The notes under the pieces were generated by a model. That model was given only the letters and a program-made list of their open reading frames with translations, did not search any database and was not told the DNA's origin. From Paenibacillus sp. BIC5C1 (lineage in GTDB: Bacteria; Bacillota; Bacilli; Paenibacillales; Paenibacillaceae), in the NCBI RefSeq assembly GCF_032399705.1, contig NZ_CP135922.1, forward strand, positions 6,200,001 to 6,264,000: a stretch of DNA of 64,000 nt, in the 5' to 3' direction. Each line of letters opens with the position of its first letter. Within the stretch, counting starts at the first letter, position 1. The translations under genes were made by a program, and so were the position numbers. Of this stretch, positions 8,496 to 19,675 are shown piece after piece.

Positions 8496-9794
8496 CTATT
8501 TATTGATAAAACCTTTGTAGTGGCGTTTGATCAATTGGCTTTCGATTTGCTTCATCGTATCCAGCGCAACACCGATAACGATAAGGAGAGATGTTCCTCC
8601 AATTTGCGCAGATTGAGGCAAACCAGAAAGTGCCCCCAAGATTACAGGCAGAACGGAAATTACTGCCAAGAAGATGGCACCTGCCGTTGTCAAACGAGTC
8701 ATGACACGGGTCAGATATTTCTCGGTTGCTTTACCCGGACGAATGCCTGGGATGTAACCGCCGTTCTTTTTCATGTTGTCAGCCATCTGCTGTGGATTCA
8801 TCTGTACAAAAGTATAGAAGAATGTAAATCCGAAAATCATCACTACATACAGTAACATACCCAAAGGTTTATGTGTAGTGAGATTGGCTCCGATCCACTG
8901 TGCCCATGCACGATCAGCCCAGAAGTTTGCGATGATTGATGGGAACATCAACAGAGATGAAGCAAAGATGACAGGGATAACACCTGCTGCATTAATTTTC
9001 AGCGGGATATGTGTGTTCTGTCCACCGTACATTTTGTTACCTACGACGCGTTTAGCGTACTGTACAGGAATTTTCCGAATCGCCTGCTGGATGTAAATGA
9101 CACCTATGATAATCAGCACAATAACAATTGCAACGATTACCCCTTTAAGAATGTTCATGAACAATTGGTCAGCTTGGATGAAGTCGGATTCGATCGTTTG
9201 TTTGATAATGTTAGGCACCGTTGATAGGATACCCGCAAAGATCAAAATCGAAATCCCGTTTCCTATGCCCTTCTCGGTGATCTGCTCACCAAGCCACATT
9301 AGGAATGAAGTACCGGCCGTAAGTACAATCGCGATCAAGATATAATCTGCAAATGTTGCATTAGGCACCATTTCTGTATTGTACAAGCGGTTGAATCCGA
9401 TCGACGTACCAAACGCTTGAATCAATGCCAGACCTACCGTTAAATAACGGGTCAGTTGTGCAGATTTCTTCTTACCTTGTTCACCCTGCTTTGCCCACTC
9501 CGCTAATTTAGGAATAACGTCCATGGAAAGCAGCTGCACTATGATAGACGCAGTGATGTAAGGCACGATCCCGAGCGCAAATATCGAGAACTGGAAGAGC
9601 GCTCCACCCGAGAACGTATTGAGAAGTCCAAAAACTTCTTTACCCGCAGAATTTGTCGCTTCGAACACATCTTTGTTAACTCCCGGTACGGGAACAAAGG
9701 AGCCGATGCGGTAAATGATCAGTACAAAAAGGGTAAATAATACCCTTTTGCGCAGATCTTCAACCCGCCAGATATTCTTTAGGGTCTTGAACAT
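8496..9794 (-). CDS. secY: Protein translocase subunit SecY
   Basis: SecY is the ten-helix channel of the Sec translocon, working with SecE (encoded at 36086) and SecA. The 432-residue protein shows regularly spaced hydrophobic segments, starting with VLFTLFVLIIYRIGSFVPVP, and the conserved cytoplasmic loop sequence QMADNMKKNGGYIPGIRPG. The C-terminus KRHYKGFINK is as expected. Its ATG overlaps the rplO stop by one base (TAATG), so the two are translationally coupled. Confidence 0.98.
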   Translation of the reverse strand: MFKTLKNIWRVEDLRKRVLFTLFVLIIYRIGSFVPVPGVNKDVFEATNSAGKEVFGLLNTFSGGALFQFSIFALGIVPYITASIIVQLLSMDVIPKLAEWAKQGEQGKKKSAQLTRYLTVGLALIQAFGTSIGFNRLYNTEMVPNATFADYILIAIVLTAGTSFLMWLGEQITEKGIGNGISILIFAGILSTVPNIIKQTIESDFIQADQLFMNILKGVIVAIVIVLIIIGVIYIQQAIRKIPVQYAKRVVGNKMYGGQNTHIPLKINAAGVIPVIFASSLLMFPSIIANFWADRAWAQWIGANLTTHKPLGMLLYVVMIFGFTFFYTFVQMNPQQMADNMKKNGGYIPGIRPGKATEKYLTRVMTRLTTAGAIFLAVISVLPVILGALSGLPQSAQIGGTSLLIVIGVALDTMKQIESQLIKRHYKGFINK

Positions 9795-10234
9795 TAAATC
9801 ACCTCAGTTGTACCGCCGGCAGCTTCAATTTTCTCAATAGCAGATTGAGAAAACTTGTTAGCTTTAACAGTCAGCTTCACAGTGACATCACCGTTACCCA
9901 GGATTTTGATTCCGGATTTAGCGTTTTTAACTACGCCGTTCGTCATCAAGAATTCTGGAGTTACTTCAGTACCCGCAGCAAAACTGTTCAGGTCTTCAGT
10001 ATTCACAACTGCATATTCTTTGCGAGTTGGGTTTACAAAACCACGTTTTGGCAAGCGACGATACAATGGATTTTGTCCACCTTCGAAGCCTGGACGTACT
10101 CCACCGCCAGAACGAGCGTTTTGTCCTTTGTGACCGCGACCTGATGTTTTACCTGTACCACTACTTGGACCGCGACCAAGACGTTTACGTTCTTTGCGGG
10201 ATCCAGGAGATGGTGAAAGCTCATGTAACTTCAT
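9794..10234 (-). CDS. rplO: 50S ribosomal protein L15
   Basis: L15 assembles late and touches several 23S rRNA domains. The protein is 146 residues, starting [20 protein letters not shown], with the glycine-rich basic stretch [20 protein letters not shown]. An in-frame GTG 12 bases upstream lies inside the GGAGG site and cannot be the start. The gene sits between rpmD and secY. Confidence 0.97.
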   Translation of the reverse strand: MKLHELSPSPGSRKERKRLGRGPSSGTGKTSGRGHKGQNARSGGGVRPGFEGGQNPLYRRLPKRGFVNPTRKEYAVVNTEDLNSFAAGTEVTPEFLMTNGVVKNAKSGIKILGNGDVTVKLTVKANKFSQSAIEKIEAAGGTTEVI

Positions 10235-10277
10235 CGTTCGTTGCACCTCCTTAAAGATTTGTGGGATTAACCCGTTT

Positions 10278-10463
10278 TTAAGCTTCTACTTCTTTAACAG
10301 CAACCAAGTGGCTTACTTTGTTAATCATACCACGGATGGCAGGATTATCGTTTTGTACCACTTTGCTATTGATTTTGCGCAAACCCAATGTTTTCACAGT
10401 TGTTCTTTGCGTCTCCGGACGTCCGATCAAGCTGCGGACGAGGGTAATTTCTAATTTAGCCAT
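10278..10463 (-). CDS. rpmD: 50S ribosomal protein L30
   Basis: This small 61-residue protein starts [20 protein letters not shown] and contains [20 protein letters not shown], which identifies L30. The longer possible N-terminus (start at 10532) runs into rpsE and is not homologous. A GGAGG site lies 8 bases before the ATG at 10463. Confidence 0.97.
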   Translation of the reverse strand: MAKLEITLVRSLIGRPETQRTTVKTLGLRKINSKVVQNDNPAIRGMINKVSHLVAVKEVEA

Positions 10464-10476
10464 GAGAATTCCCTCC

Positions 10477-10974
10477 TTAACCCAGAAGCTCTTCGACGGA
10501 TTTTCCGCGCAGTTTAGCCACGTCTTCAGCACGCTTCAAACGGGACAAACCTTCCAAAGTCGCATTGACCATGTTCATGGAATTCGAAGAACCCAGAGAT
10601 TTTGTCAAAATGTCACCTACACCAGCAAGTTCGAGAACCGCACGTACAGGACCACCAGCGATAACACCAGTACCTTCAGATGCTGGTTTCAACAGCACGC
10701 GTCCTGCGCCGAACTTACCTGTTACCAAGTGAGGAATCGATGTTCCTACGAGTGGAACGTGTACAAGGTTTTTCTTAGCGTCTTCAATACCTTTGCGAAT
10801 TGCATCAGGTACTTCGCCCGCTTTACCGATACCAGCTCCAACCCAGCCGTTGCCGTCGCCGACTACAACCAGTGCGCTAAAGCTGAAACGGCGTCCGCCT
10901 TTTACTACTTTAGCTACGCGATTAATATTTACAACTCTTTCAGTCAGTTCCAAAGTATTCGGATCTACACGCAA
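10477..10974 (-). CDS. rpsE: 30S ribosomal protein S5
   Basis: S5 lines the mRNA entry channel and affects decoding accuracy. The 165-residue product has the double-stranded RNA-binding N-terminal domain ([20 protein letters not shown]) and the C-terminal domain with [21 protein letters not shown]. The start codon is TTG at 10972-10974, with GGAGG 8 bases upstream; no ATG is available nearby. It is one of four TTG starts among the ribosome and polymerase genes here. Confidence 0.97.
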   Translation of the reverse strand: MRVDPNTLELTERVVNINRVAKVVKGGRRFSFSALVVVGDGNGWVGAGIGKAGEVPDAIRKGIEDAKKNLVHVPLVGTSIPHLVTGKFGAGRVLLKPASEGTGVIAGGPVRAVLELAGVGDILTKSLGSSNSMNMVNATLEGLSRLKRAEDVAKLRGKSVEELLG

Positions 10975-11001
10975 GTCGTTAACCTCCTTTTGAAAAATAT
11001 C

Positions 11002-11370
11002 TTAAAACTCAAGTCCTGCTTCACGAGCCGCTTCAGCCAATGCTGCGATACGACCATGGTACAGATAACCGCTACGGTCAAATACGATGTTGGAAACACC
11101 TTTGTCTTTAGCACGTTTAGCAACGAGTTCGCCAACTTTACGAGCGGATTCAACAGATGCACCATTTTTGATGTCAGTGCTCAATTCTTTGTCTACGGTA
11201 GACGCGGAAGCGATTGTTACACCAGCAACATCATCGATGATTTGAGCATACATATGTTTACCAGAACGGAATACGTTCAAACGAGGACGTGTTGCCGTTC
11301 CTTGGATTTTCTTACGAACACGCAGGTGTCTTTTCAGACGTGCCTTGTTTTTATCTGTTTTCGTAATCAT
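11002..11370 (-). CDS. rplR: 50S ribosomal protein L18
   Basis: L18 binds 5S rRNA and anchors it to the large subunit. The 122-residue protein begins [20 protein letters not shown], continues with [20 protein letters not shown], and ends [14 protein letters not shown], the family signature end. It follows rplF after a 117-base spacer containing a TGGCTTC/GAAGCCA hairpin (11403-11422). Confidence 0.98.
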   Translation of the reverse strand: MITKTDKNKARLKRHLRVRKKIQGTATRPRLNVFRSGKHMYAQIIDDVAGVTIASASTVDKELSTDIKNGASVESARKVGELVAKRAKDKGVSNIVFDRSGYLYHGRIAALAEAAREAGLEF

Positions 11371-11487
11371 CTCAGGGATTCACTCCTTTCAGGTTACCTC
11401 GCTGGCTTCAAACCGGAAGCCACGGGGTATATTAGAAACACAAGAAGCAAGCAAGCCGAAAACCGCGCAAAGGCGGTAAGAAAAATC

Positions 11488-12030
11488 TTATTTCTTCTTA
11501 CCGGCTTTACCTTCCTTACGGATGATACGCTCGCCTTCATATTTAATACCTTTACCTTTGTACGGCTCAGGTTCACGAACGGAACGGATTTTAGCAGCGT
11601 AAGCACCTACACGCTCTTTATCGATTCCGCGAACGATGATTTTCGTATTCGAAGGAACTTCGAATTCGATTCCCGCTTCCGGTGTAATTTCAACCGGGTG
11701 AGAGTAGCCAACGTTCAGAACGATTTTATCTCCGGATTTGCTTGCACGATATCCGACCCCAACCAGCTCCAGAGATTTTGCGAATCCTTCAGTAACACCA
11801 CTCACCATGTTGTTTACAACGCTACGCGTTGTGCCGTGCAAAGAACGGTGAGTTTTGTTATCGGAAGGACGCACAACTGTAATTTCGTTGTTTTCAACTG
11901 TTACCTTCATATCTTTATGAAGTTCACGAGTCAAAGATCCTTTTGGTCCTTTTACCGTAATAACGGTGTTGTCCAGTGTGATGTCCACACCACTTGGTAC
12001 TGTAATTGGTTTGCGACCAATACGAGACAT
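11488..12030 (-). CDS. rplF: 50S ribosomal protein L6
   Basis: L6 lies near the factor-binding site and the sarcin-ricin loop. The 180-residue protein starts [20 protein letters not shown] and has two related alpha-beta domains; the second ends [14 protein letters not shown] as [15 protein letters not shown] with a basic KAGKKK tail. The ATG at 12030 has AGGAGG 8 bases ahead; a GTG three codons earlier falls in that site. Confidence 0.97.
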   Translation of the reverse strand: MSRIGRKPITVPSGVDITLDNTVITVKGPKGSLTRELHKDMKVTVENNEITVVRPSDNKTHRSLHGTTRSVVNNMVSGVTEGFAKSLELVGVGYRASKSGDKIVLNVGYSHPVEITPEAGIEFEVPSNTKIIVRGIDKERVGAYAAKIRSVREPEPYKGKGIKYEGERIIRKEGKAGKKK

Positions 12031-12060
12031 ATGTTGCACCTCCTATCTTGTGACGTTATA

Positions 12061-12459
12061 TTACCAAACGTAGCAGACGACTTCTCCGCCGGATTTTGAT
12101 TGACGAGCTTCTTTGTCCGTCATGATACCTTTGGATGTCGAGATAATAGCGATACCCAGACCACCAAGTACACGAGGTACTTCGTTGCTTTTCGTGTAAA
12201 CACGAAGACCAGGTTTACTGATTCTTTTCAGACCAGTAATAACACGCTCGTTATTTTGACCGTATTTCAGGAAAACACGGATAATCCCTTGTTTGTTATC
12301 ATCGATAACTTCAGCGTCACGGATAAAACCTTCACGCTTCAAGATGTCGGCGATTTGTTTTTTCATTGTCGAAGCAGGCATTTCTACCGTTTCGTGACGA
12401 ACTGTGTTCGCGTTACGAATACGAGTAAGCATATCTGCAATTGGATCAGACATAGTCAT
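12061..12459 (-). CDS. rpsH: 30S ribosomal protein S8
   Basis: S8 binds the central domain of 16S rRNA early in assembly; in E. coli it represses the spc operon by binding mRNA at rplE. The 132-residue product begins [20 protein letters not shown] and ends [12 protein letters not shown] with the conserved terminal tryptophan. I did not find an obvious S8 mimic site by eye. Confidence 0.98.
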   Translation of the reverse strand: MTMSDPIADMLTRIRNANTVRHETVEMPASTMKKQIADILKREGFIRDAEVIDDNKQGIIRVFLKYGQNNERVITGLKRISKPGLRVYTKSNEVPRVLGGLGIAIISTSKGIMTDKEARQSKSGGEVVCYVW

Positions 12460-12491
12460 TGTGAGTTAACCTCCTTCCCGTTCAGGACTTT

Positions 12492-12677
12492 TTACCAGCT
12501 TGCTTTTTTCACGCCAGGGATCTGGCCTTTATAAGCTAATTCACGGAAGCAAATTCTGCAAATTTTGAACTTCTGCAGTACCGAATGTGGACGTCCGCAA
12601 CGCTCACAGCGTGTATAAGCACGTACTTTAAACTTTGGTGTACGTTGTTGTTTAACTTTCATCGAAGTTTTTGCCAC
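12492..12677 (-). CDS. rpsN: 30S ribosomal protein S14, zinc-binding type Z
   Basis: The 61-residue protein is the short form of S14, with two CXXC pairs (CERC and CRIC) that bind zinc, and the C-terminus [11 protein letters not shown]. Many Firmicutes hold a longer zinc-free paralogue elsewhere for zinc limitation; none is in this window. It sits between rplE and rpsH. Confidence 0.98.
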   Translation of the reverse strand: MAKTSMKVKQQRTPKFKVRAYTRCERCGRPHSVLQKFKICRICFRELAYKGQIPGVKKASW

Positions 12678-12750
12678 TTAGCCTGACACCTCCTAAATAA
12701 TTTCGGAGAAAAGGGAGTCTTTCCAGACACCCGGAAACGTTATAGCAACA

Positions 12751-13293
12751 TTATTTTACGAAAGGCATTCCGAGTTGCGTGAGCAATTCACGGGATTCTT
12801 CGTCTGTTTTCGCCGTTGTTACGATGACAATATCCATACCGCGGACTTTGTCTACTTTATCATACTCGATCTCTGGGAAGATCAATTGTTCTTTCAGACC
12901 CAGTGTGTAGTTACCACGTCCGTCGAAAGCTTTGCTCGATACACCGCGGAAGTCGCGGACACGAGGAAGCGTAACGTTGAACAGTTTATCGAGGAAGAAG
13001 TACATACGCTCGCCGCGCAATGTAACTTTAACACCGATAGGCATGTTCTCACGCAGTTTGAAACCTGCGATAGATTTTTTAGCACGAGTGATTACAGGTT
13101 TTTGACCTGCGATCAGTTGCAAATCGTTTACTGCGGAATCCAACACTTTGGAGTTTTGAACTGCGTCGCCCACACCCATGTTGATAACGATTTTCTCGAT
13201 TTTCGGCACTTGCATTACCGTTGTATAATTAAACTTCTGCATCAAAGCAGGAGCAATTTCGTTCAGGTAACGTTCTTTCATTCTTGCTGCCAT
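12751..13293 (-). CDS. rplE: 50S ribosomal protein L5
   Basis: L5 binds 5S rRNA with L18 and forms an inter-subunit bridge to S13. The 180-residue protein starts [20 protein letters not shown] and contains [16 protein letters not shown] and [20 protein letters not shown], both diagnostic. It ends [11 protein letters not shown]. Gaps to rplX and rpsN are short. Confidence 0.98.
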   Translation of the reverse strand: MAARMKERYLNEIAPALMQKFNYTTVMQVPKIEKIVINMGVGDAVQNSKVLDSAVNDLQLIAGQKPVITRAKKSIAGFKLRENMPIGVKVTLRGERMYFFLDKLFNVTLPRVRDFRGVSSKAFDGRGNYTLGLKEQLIFPEIEYDKVDKVRGMDIVIVTTAKTDEESRELLTQLGMPFVK

Positions 13294-13325
13294 GAATCAT
13301 AGACCTCCTTTCTCATTCGGTTCAA

Positions 13326-13679
13326 TTAGTCGATAATTTCTCCGGAACGTTTTGCAACGCGCACTTTCTTTCCGTTGTCCAACACTTTGTAACCTACACG
13401 GGTTACTTTTCCGCTCTTCGGATCGATGTGCATTACGTTGGAAACGTGAATCGGAGCTTCCTTCTCGATAATGCCGCCTTGCGGATTTTGCTGGTTAGGC
13501 TTCTGGTGTTTTTTAATCATGTTAACACCTTCCACAAGGACGCGGTTCTCACGAGGATAAGCAGCGATGACACGGCCTTTTTTACCTTTGTCTTTACCGC
13601 TGATCACCATAACTGTATCTTCTTTTTTTACATGAAGTTTATTGTTATGGGATTCCAGAACTTTTTTCACTCTTGGCAT
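13326..13679 (-). CDS. rplX: 50S ribosomal protein L24
   Basis: L24 is one of the two initiator proteins of large-subunit assembly. The 117-residue product begins [20 protein letters not shown] and has the KOW motif [15 protein letters not shown]. The start at 13679 has GGAGG 8 bases upstream; a GTG nine bases earlier overlaps that site. Confidence 0.97.
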   Translation of the reverse strand: MPRVKKVLESHNNKLHVKKEDTVMVISGKDKGKKGRVIAAYPRENRVLVEGVNMIKKHQKPNQQNPQGGIIEKEAPIHVSNVMHIDPKSGKVTRVGYKVLDNGKKVRVAKRSGEIID

Positions 13680-13718
13680 TTCGTACACCTCCTGTTTCTA
13701 ACATCACGAGATTAAGCT

Positions 13719-14087
13719 TTAGATAACTTCTGGGGCCAAGGAAACGATTTTCATGAAGTCTTTCTCGCGGAGTTCACGAGCAACAGGTCCGAAAATACGT
13801 GTTCCACGTGGGCTTCTGTCGTCTTTTACAACAACCGCTGCATTTTCATCAAAACCGATGTAGGAACCGTCTTTACGACGTACAGAACGTTTAGTACGAA
13901 CGACAACCGCTCTAACTACATCACCTTTTTTGACAACGCCGCCTGGTGTTGCTTGTTTTACCGAACAAACGATCAGATCACCGATTTGAGCTGTACGACG
14001 TCCCGTACCGCCGAGTACGCGGATACACATCAGTTCCTTCGCACCGGAGTTGTCGGCCACAGTCAAACGTGTAAATGGTTGAATCAT
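13719..14087 (-). CDS. rplN: 50S ribosomal protein L14
   Basis: L14 forms bridges to the small subunit and binds silencing factor RsfS in other bacteria. The 122-residue product begins [20 protein letters not shown] and ends [15 protein letters not shown], both highly conserved. It lies between rpsQ and rplX. Confidence 0.98.
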   Translation of the reverse strand: MIQPFTRLTVADNSGAKELMCIRVLGGTGRRTAQIGDLIVCSVKQATPGGVVKKGDVVRAVVVRTKRSVRRKDGSYIGFDENAAVVVKDDRSPRGTRIFGPVARELREKDFMKIVSLAPEVI

Positions 14088-14122
14088 TTAGTATTCCTCC
14101 TTTCAGCTATGCTGCTGATGCA

Positions 14123-14389
14123 TTAGATGATAATCGCTTTTTCTACGACTTCAGTAAGTCTCCAGCGTTTATCTTTCGAAAGCGGACGAGTCTCCATGAT
14201 TTTCACCGTGTCACCGATTTTCGCAGTGTTTTCTTCGTCATGCGCTTTGAATTTTTTAGTAACCTTGATACGTTTATGGTACAAGTCGTGTTTTTTGTAA
14301 GTTTCTACAGCAACAACGATCGTTTTATCCATTTTATCACTGACTACTTTACCTGTTTGCACTTTACGTGCGTTACGTTCTTCGCTCAT
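14123..14389 (-). CDS. rpsQ: 30S ribosomal protein S17
   Basis: S17 binds the 5' domain of 16S rRNA early. This 88-residue OB-fold protein contains [19 protein letters not shown] and [14 protein letters not shown], matching the family throughout. It follows rpmC by 48 bases. Confidence 0.98.
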   Translation of the reverse strand: MSEERNARKVQTGKVVSDKMDKTIVVAVETYKKHDLYHKRIKVTKKFKAHDEENTAKIGDTVKIMETRPLSKDKRWRLTEVVEKAIII

Positions 14390-14437
14390 TGTTGGCCTCC
14401 TTCCTGATTACGGACGGATTAGACATCCGATCCCTAA

Positions 14438-14635
14438 TTAACCGATTCCCAATTCTCTTTCACGGATAATGGTTTTAGCACGAGCTATTTCTTTCCGCAC
14501 ATCACGGATTCGAGTCGGGTTATCCAGCTGACCGGTAGCGAGTTGAAAGCGGAGGTTAAAGAGTTCTTCTTTAAATCCGGCAATCTTTTGCTCGATTTCA
14601 GCAGAGGTTAGGTTGCGAAATTCACTAGCTTTCAT
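14438..14635 (-). CDS. rpmC: 50S ribosomal protein L29
   Basis: L29 lies at the exit tunnel and helps dock trigger factor and SRP. The 65-residue protein starts [20 protein letters not shown] and ends [10 protein letters not shown] longer frame starts within rplP at 14659, but the ATG at 14635 matches the family start. It overlaps the rplP end by 11 bases and has only a weak GGTGGTG site, so translation is probably coupled to rplP. Confidence 0.96.
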   Translation of the reverse strand: MKASEFRNLTSAEIEQKIAGFKEELFNLRFQLATGQLDNPTRIRDVRKEIARAKTIIRERELGIG

Positions 14636-15059
14636 TTGCTTCACCACCCAATTCTTCACGTTTCACAAACTTCGTTTTGATTGGCAGTTTGTGAGCGGCA
14701 AGACGCATTGCTTCGCGTGCAATATCCTCCGGTACACCAGCAAGTTCAAACATGATCTTACCTGGTTTCACAACTGCAACCCATTTTTCTACGTTACCTT
14801 TACCGCTACCCATCCGAACCTCGAGAGGCTTTTGAGTGATTGGTTTGTCTGGGAAGATCTTGATCCAAACTTTACCACCACGTTTGATGTAACGAGTCAT
14901 CGCAATACGAGCCGCTTCGATTTGACGGTTCGTAATCCAAGCCGGTTCCGTAGCTTGCAGACCGTATTCGCCAAAGTTCAGCGTAGTTCCGCCTTTAGCT
15001 TGGCCCTTCATATGTCCACGTTGTTGCTTACGGTGTTTTACACGTTTTGGTACCAACAT
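14625..15059 (-). CDS. rplP: 50S ribosomal protein L16
   Basis: L16 positions tRNA at the A site and peptidyl transferase centre. The 144-residue product begins [20 protein letters not shown] and contains [18 protein letters not shown] and [18 protein letters not shown], both diagnostic. It starts two bases after rpsC ends. Confidence 0.98.
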   Translation of the reverse strand: MLVPKRVKHRKQQRGHMKGQAKGGTTLNFGEYGLQATEPAWITNRQIEAARIAMTRYIKRGGKVWIKIFPDKPITQKPLEVRMGSGKGNVEKWVAVVKPGKIMFELAGVPEDIAREAMRLAAHKLPIKTKFVKREELGGEANES

Positions 15060-15061
15060 GA

Positions 15062-15727
15062 TTAGTTGCCTCCTTCCTTAGCAGCTTGTTTCTTAGCCGT
15101 AGGAAGAACCTCTCCACGATAGATCCATACTTTTACGCCGATACGGCCGTAAGTTGTATGAGCCTCTGCTGTACCGTAGTCGATGTCGGCACGAAGCGTG
15201 TGCAGTGGAACAGTTCCTTCGCTGTAGCCTTCCGAACGAGCAATCTCAGCACCGCCAAGACGTCCGCCCACTTGAGTTTTAATACCTTTTGCACCAGAGC
15301 GCATAGTTCTTTGAATAGCTTGTTTCAGAGCACGACGGAAAGAAACGCGACGTTCCAATTGTTGTGCAATGCTTTCAGCTACCAGGATTGCGTCCAGGTC
15401 TTGGTTCTTAATTTCAGAGATGTTGATGTGTACTTTTTTACCGCCTGCGATTTTCGTAATTTGATTACGCAGATTTTCAACTTCAGATCCACCCTTACCG
15501 ATAACCATACCTGGTTTCGCAGTGTGAATCGTTACGTTTACGCGGTTAGCCGCTCTCTCGATTTCAACACGAGACATAGCGGAGTCTTTCAATTTATTTT
15601 TCAGGAATTCACGAATTTTCACGTCTTCCATCAAAAGATCGCCGAAGTCTTTACCTGCATACCACTTAGATTCCCAGTCACGGATAATTCCGACACGGAG
15701 TCCGACTGGATTTACCTTTTGGCCCAC
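15062..15727 (-). CDS. rpsC: 30S ribosomal protein S3
   Basis: S3 forms part of the mRNA entry tunnel with S4 and S5. The 221-residue product begins [20 protein letters not shown], has a KH domain with the GXXG loop in [14 protein letters not shown], and continues with the S3 C-terminal domain ([20 protein letters not shown]). Gene order rplV-rpsC-rplP is conserved. Confidence 0.98.
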   Translation of the reverse strand: MGQKVNPVGLRVGIIRDWESKWYAGKDFGDLLMEDVKIREFLKNKLKDSAMSRVEIERAANRVNVTIHTAKPGMVIGKGGSEVENLRNQITKIAGGKKVHINISEIKNQDLDAILVAESIAQQLERRVSFRRALKQAIQRTMRSGAKGIKTQVGGRLGGAEIARSEGYSEGTVPLHTLRADIDYGTAEAHTTYGRIGVKVWIYRGEVLPTAKKQAAKEGGN

Positions 15728-15742
15728 ACATTTCCCCTCCTT

Positions 15743-16075
15743 CTACTTTTCAGATACCACCAAAGTGATGTGGCTAGTACGTTTGTTAATACGACTTGCA
15801 CGTCCCATTGCACGAGGGCGGAAACGTTTCATTGTCGGTCCTTGGTTCACGTAAGCTTGCGAAATGACCAAGTTATTAACATCCAAAGAATAGTTATGTT
15901 CCGCATTTGCAATCGCGGAGTTAAGCAACTTCTCAACAATCGGAGAAGCGGATTTCGGAGTGTGACGGAGAATGGCAACCGCCTCACCAACTTGCTTGCC
16001 GCGAATCAAGTCAACAACGAGTTGAACTTTACGAGGGGCAATCCGGATAAACTTAGCATGTGCTTTTGCTTCCAT
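15743..16075 (-). CDS. rplV: 50S ribosomal protein L22
   Basis: L22 lines the nascent peptide exit tunnel with a long beta hairpin. The 110-residue protein starts [20 protein letters not shown]; the hairpin region [20 protein letters not shown] shows no deletion of the kind linked to macrolide resistance. The start at 16075 has GGAGG 7 bases ahead, so the six extra upstream residues are rejected. Confidence 0.97.
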   Translation of the reverse strand: MEAKAHAKFIRIAPRKVQLVVDLIRGKQVGEAVAILRHTPKSASPIVEKLLNSAIANAEHNYSLDVNNLVISQAYVNQGPTMKRFRPRAMGRASRINKRTSHITLVVSEK

Positions 16076-16110
16076 TGTGTAACCTCCTCTCAAACATTAA
16101 AGATGTTCAT

Positions 16111-16389
16111 TTATCTTCTTGTTTTCTTATCATCATCAGTATGGCCTTTGTACGTACGGGTTGGAGCGAACTCACCCAATTTGTGTCCGACCATGTCCTC
16201 AGTTACGTATACTGGTACGTGTTTACGACCGTCATATACGCCAAATGTGTGTCCGATGAATTGCGGGAAAATTGTAGAACGACGGGACCAGGTTTTAATA
16301 ACAAGCTTTTTACCGGATGCTTCCATCTCTTCTACCTTTTTCAGCATGTAGCCATCAATGAATGGCCCTTTTTTCAAACTGCGACCCAT
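16111..16389 (-). CDS. rpsS: 30S ribosomal protein S19
   Basis: S19 pairs with S13 in the small-subunit head. The 92-residue protein starts [20 protein letters not shown] and contains [22 protein letters not shown] sequence ([17 protein letters not shown]) near its end. It lies between rplB and rplV. Confidence 0.98.
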   Translation of the reverse strand: MGRSLKKGPFIDGYMLKKVEEMEASGKKLVIKTWSRRSTIFPQFIGHTFGVYDGRKHVPVYVTEDMVGHKLGEFAPTRTYKGHTDDDKKTRR

Positions 16390-16460
16390 GTGGAGATCCT
16401 CCCTTCAAACGTAGCTATTATGCATCCGCAGATGCCTCACGAAGTTATGCACAGTGTGTA

Positions 16461-17291
16461 TTACTTCGTGCGGCGGCGAATGATGTATTTATCAGAAGCT
16501 TTATTTTTCTTACGCGTTTTGTAACCAAGAGTAGGTTTACCCCATGGTGACATTGGCGATTTACGTCCGATTGGAGCACGACCTTCACCACCACCGTGTG
16601 GGTGATCGTTAGGGTTCATTACTACACCACGAACTTCAGGACGTTGTCCCAACCAACGGCTACGACCGGCTTTACCGATTTTGATGAGCTCGTGGTCTTG
16701 GTTACCAACAGATCCGATTGTTGCGCGGCAAACTTTCAGAATACGACGAACTTCTCCGGAAGAGAGACGAACAGATACGTATTTTTCTTCTTTACCAAGC
16801 AATTGAGCTTCTGTACCAGCAGCACGAACCAATTGTCCGCCTTTACCTGGTTTCAACTCGATGTTGTGGATAACGGTACCTACTGGAATGTTTTCAAGTG
16901 GCAGTGCGTTACCGATTTTGATGTCTGCGTCAGGACCGGAGAATACTTGATCGCCAACTTTCAGACCTTTAGGAGCGATGATGTAACGTTTCTCACCATC
17001 AGCGTAGTGAATCAAAGCAATGTTGGATGTACGGTTCGGGTCATACTCAATCGTAGCAACGCGGCCCGGTATTCCATCTTTAGTACGTTTGAAGTCAATG
17101 ATACGGTATTTACGTTTGTGTCCACCACCGTGGTGACGAACTGTAATTTTACCTTGGTTGTTGCGGCCTGCTTGTTTGCTCAACGGGGCCAACAACGATT
17201 TCTCCGGCTTATCTGTGGTGATTTCCTCAAATGTAGAAACGGACATGTTCCGTCTTGCCGGGGAAGTTGGTTTATACTTTTTGATTGGCAC
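16461..17291 (-). CDS. rplB: 50S ribosomal protein L2
   Basis: L2 is a primary 23S rRNA binder close to the peptidyl transferase centre. The 276-residue product begins [20 protein letters not shown] and carries the conserved stretch [20 protein letters not shown], whose histidine is important for activity in the family. It ends [15 protein letters not shown]. Confidence 0.98.
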   Translation of the reverse strand: MPIKKYKPTSPARRNMSVSTFEEITTDKPEKSLLAPLSKQAGRNNQGKITVRHHGGGHKRKYRIIDFKRTKDGIPGRVATIEYDPNRTSNIALIHYADGEKRYIIAPKGLKVGDQVFSGPDADIKIGNALPLENIPVGTVIHNIELKPGKGGQLVRAAGTEAQLLGKEEKYVSVRLSSGEVRRILKVCRATIGSVGNQDHELIKIGKAGRSRWLGQRPEVRGVVMNPNDHPHGGGEGRAPIGRKSPMSPWGKPTLGYKTRKKNKASDKYIIRRRTK

Positions 17292-17322
17292 TAGGTTTCC
17301 CTCCTTACTTCAAAAATTTCAA

Positions 17323-17613
17323 TTATACAGTTTCAAAGAACTCAAGCGTTTTGCTGTCTTGTGTCAGCGTTACAAACGCTTTTTTCCATTCGCTTGTATA
17401 TCCGGAATAACGTCCGTACCGTTTAGGCTTAGCTGGAACACGCAGAGTGTTCACGTTTTTCACTTTTACGTTGAAAATAGCTTCTACGGCCTTTTTGATC
17501 TCGGTTTTGTTTGCACGGATATCGACTTCAAATACATATTTCAAGTCATTCATCATGTCAGCAGTACGTTCCGTAATAATCGGACGTTTTACAATATCAC
17601 GAGGATCCTTCAT
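17323..17613 (-). CDS. rplW: 50S ribosomal protein L23
   Basis: L23 at the exit tunnel is the docking point for trigger factor and SRP. The 96-residue protein starts [20 protein letters not shown] and includes [20 protein letters not shown]. Its start overlaps the rplD stop by one base, implying coupled translation. Confidence 0.98.
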   Translation of the reverse strand: MKDPRDIVKRPIITERTADMMNDLKYVFEVDIRANKTEIKKAVEAIFNVKVKNVNTLRVPAKPKRYGRYSGYTSEWKKAFVTLTQDSKTLEFFETV

Positions 17614-18236
17614 TACGCGAGCACCTCCTCTACCTTCTGAACTGCTTCTTTCGTAATGATCAGTTTGTCGTGCGAAAGCACGTCAAGAACATTAATGCCG
17701 TCAGCAGCTACGAATTTCACGCCAGGAATATTCCGTGCGGAAAGAGCCACATTATCATCATAGCTAGGAGCTACGATCAAAGCTTTGCGTCCAACTTTCA
17801 AGTTGTTCAAGATGGCTGCAAATTCTTTTGTTTTAGGCGTGCTCAGCGTGAGAGCATCCAGAACGATAATGTCATTGTCGATCACTTTGGATGAAAGAGC
17901 TGATTTGATCGCCAAACGGCGAACTTTCTTAGGCAGTTTGTACGCATAGCTCCGTGGTGTCGGACCAAATACGATACCGCCGCCTTTCCATTGTGGAGAA
18001 CGAATCGAACCTTGACGAGCGCGACCTGTACCTTTTTGTTTCCAAGGTTTGCGTCCACCGCCACGTACTTCAGAACGTCCTTTTACTTTGTGGGTACCTT
18101 GACGAAGGGAAGCGCGTTGCATAAGAACTGCATCGTACAGAACGTGTTGGTTCGGCTCAATCCCGAAAACGGCATCGTTCAATTCAACTTCGCCTACTTG
18201 GCTACCATCTACATTGTAAACTGATACTTTTGGCAT
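17613..18236 (-). CDS. rplD: 50S ribosomal protein L4
   Basis: L4 reaches into the exit tunnel; in E. coli it also represses its own operon. The 207-residue product begins [20 protein letters not shown] and has the loop [20 protein letters not shown], where macrolide resistance changes occur in other bacteria. The motif is intact and reads as wild type. Confidence 0.98.
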   Translation of the reverse strand: MPKVSVYNVDGSQVGEVELNDAVFGIEPNQHVLYDAVLMQRASLRQGTHKVKGRSEVRGGGRKPWKQKGTGRARQGSIRSPQWKGGGIVFGPTPRSYAYKLPKKVRRLAIKSALSSKVIDNDIIVLDALTLSTPKTKEFAAILNNLKVGRKALIVAPSYDDNVALSARNIPGVKFVAADGINVLDVLSHDKLIITKEAVQKVEEVLA

Positions 18237-18261
18237 TTTGTGTTCCTCCTTTCTTCAGTGG

Positions 18262-18885
18262 TTATTTTTTCACCGTTTCTTTAACTTTAATGAGACTGTT
18301 TTTCGGTCCAGGAATGGAACCTTTCACGAGCAACACGTTACGTTCAGCGTCTACTTTAACTACTTCAAGACGTTGGATTGTAACAGTATCATGTCCCATG
18401 TGTCCTGGCAGGCGTTTGCCTTTAGGAACGCGGTTAGCTTGGATCGAACCCATTGAACCAGGGCCACGGTGGTAACGTGAACCGTGTGACATAGGTCCAG
18501 TGCTTTGTCCCCAACGTTTGATAACGCCGGCAAAACCTTTACCTTTAGAAACACCCGTTACGTCAACGAATTCGCCTTCAGCGAAAATGTCAGCTTTCAG
18601 TTCTTGGCCAACTTCATATTCTGCGATGTTGATACCGCGAACTTCACGAACGTAGCGCTTAGGGGCAGTGTTCGCTTTTTTAGCGTGACCTGCTTCTGGC
18701 TTGTTAGCATTTTTCTCTTTCTTATCGGAATAACCGATTTGAATTGCTTCGTAGCCATCATTCTCAATATCTTTCTTTTGCAAAACAACACAAGGGCCTG
18801 CTTCGATAACCGTTACTGGTACAACGTTACCCTCAGGTGTAAATACTTGAGTCATTCCGAGTTTTTTTCCTAAGATTGCTTTCAT
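18262..18885 (-). CDS. rplC: 50S ribosomal protein L3
   Basis: L3 initiates large-subunit assembly and approaches the peptidyl transferase centre. The 207-residue protein begins [20 protein letters not shown] and contains [20 protein letters not shown] and [20 protein letters not shown], typical for the family. Confidence 0.98.
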   Translation of the reverse strand: MKAILGKKLGMTQVFTPEGNVVPVTVIEAGPCVVLQKKDIENDGYEAIQIGYSDKKEKNANKPEAGHAKKANTAPKRYVREVRGINIAEYEVGQELKADIFAEGEFVDVTGVSKGKGFAGVIKRWGQSTGPMSHGSRYHRGPGSMGSIQANRVPKGKRLPGHMGHDTVTIQRLEVVKVDAERNVLLVKGSIPGPKNSLIKVKETVKK

Positions 18886-18931
18886 GTTGACACCTCTTTT
18901 CCTTTATACATGGTCTTTGTTGTAGCTTGTA

Positions 18932-19342
<411 letters not shown>

Positions 19343-19377
19343 TCACATCATCGCAACGTCACAGAACAACATTCATT

Positions 19378-19406
19378 ATTATATAGAAAAGATGGGCATA
19401 TTGCAA
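19378..19406 (-). promoter_or_regulatory. S10 operon promoter
   Basis: TTGCAA (19401-19406), a 17-base spacer and a perfect TATAAT (19378-19383) read on the minus strand. The predicted start near 19371 gives a leader of about 130 bases before rpsJ, with a GCCCC/GGGGC hairpin (19306-19323). It should drive the operon that runs to rplQ. Confidence 0.85.
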
Positions 19407-19562
19407 GCATATTTAAGAAAAACATTTAAACTAATCTTTTCTTATGAAATGACTTCGTTTAGTGCAGTGTTTATCTCCAATATCCAGGCTGCCTTACCAA
19501 TCCTTCTACATTCGTAAATGATGTTCATTTCGTATGACGCAGGTTCCGAAACTATTACATAA

Positions 19563-19601
19563 TAAAAGAGTTCTTTATCCGATGTCGGATAAAGAACTCT
19601 T
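19563..19601 (-). terminator. Terminator after tuf
   Basis: A perfect 17-pair stem (19566-19582 with 19585-19601, two-base spacing at the tip) repeats part of AGAGTTCTTTATCCGA in inverted form. On the minus strand it is followed by TTTTATTATG. It separates the str operon from the S10 operon. Confidence 0.93.
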
Positions 19602-19675
19602 CCGAAGCTTCGTTACAGCACAATGTTACTCGTTCCAGTACACTGTTGCATATGCTTACTCAGCGATAAGCTGAA

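Noticed and set aside
10318..12099. A 593-codon open frame on the plus strand opposite rpmD to rpsH
   Set aside because: It is antisense to six clear ribosomal protein genes. The low-complexity Phe, Thr and Arg-rich translation is a shadow of their codon use.
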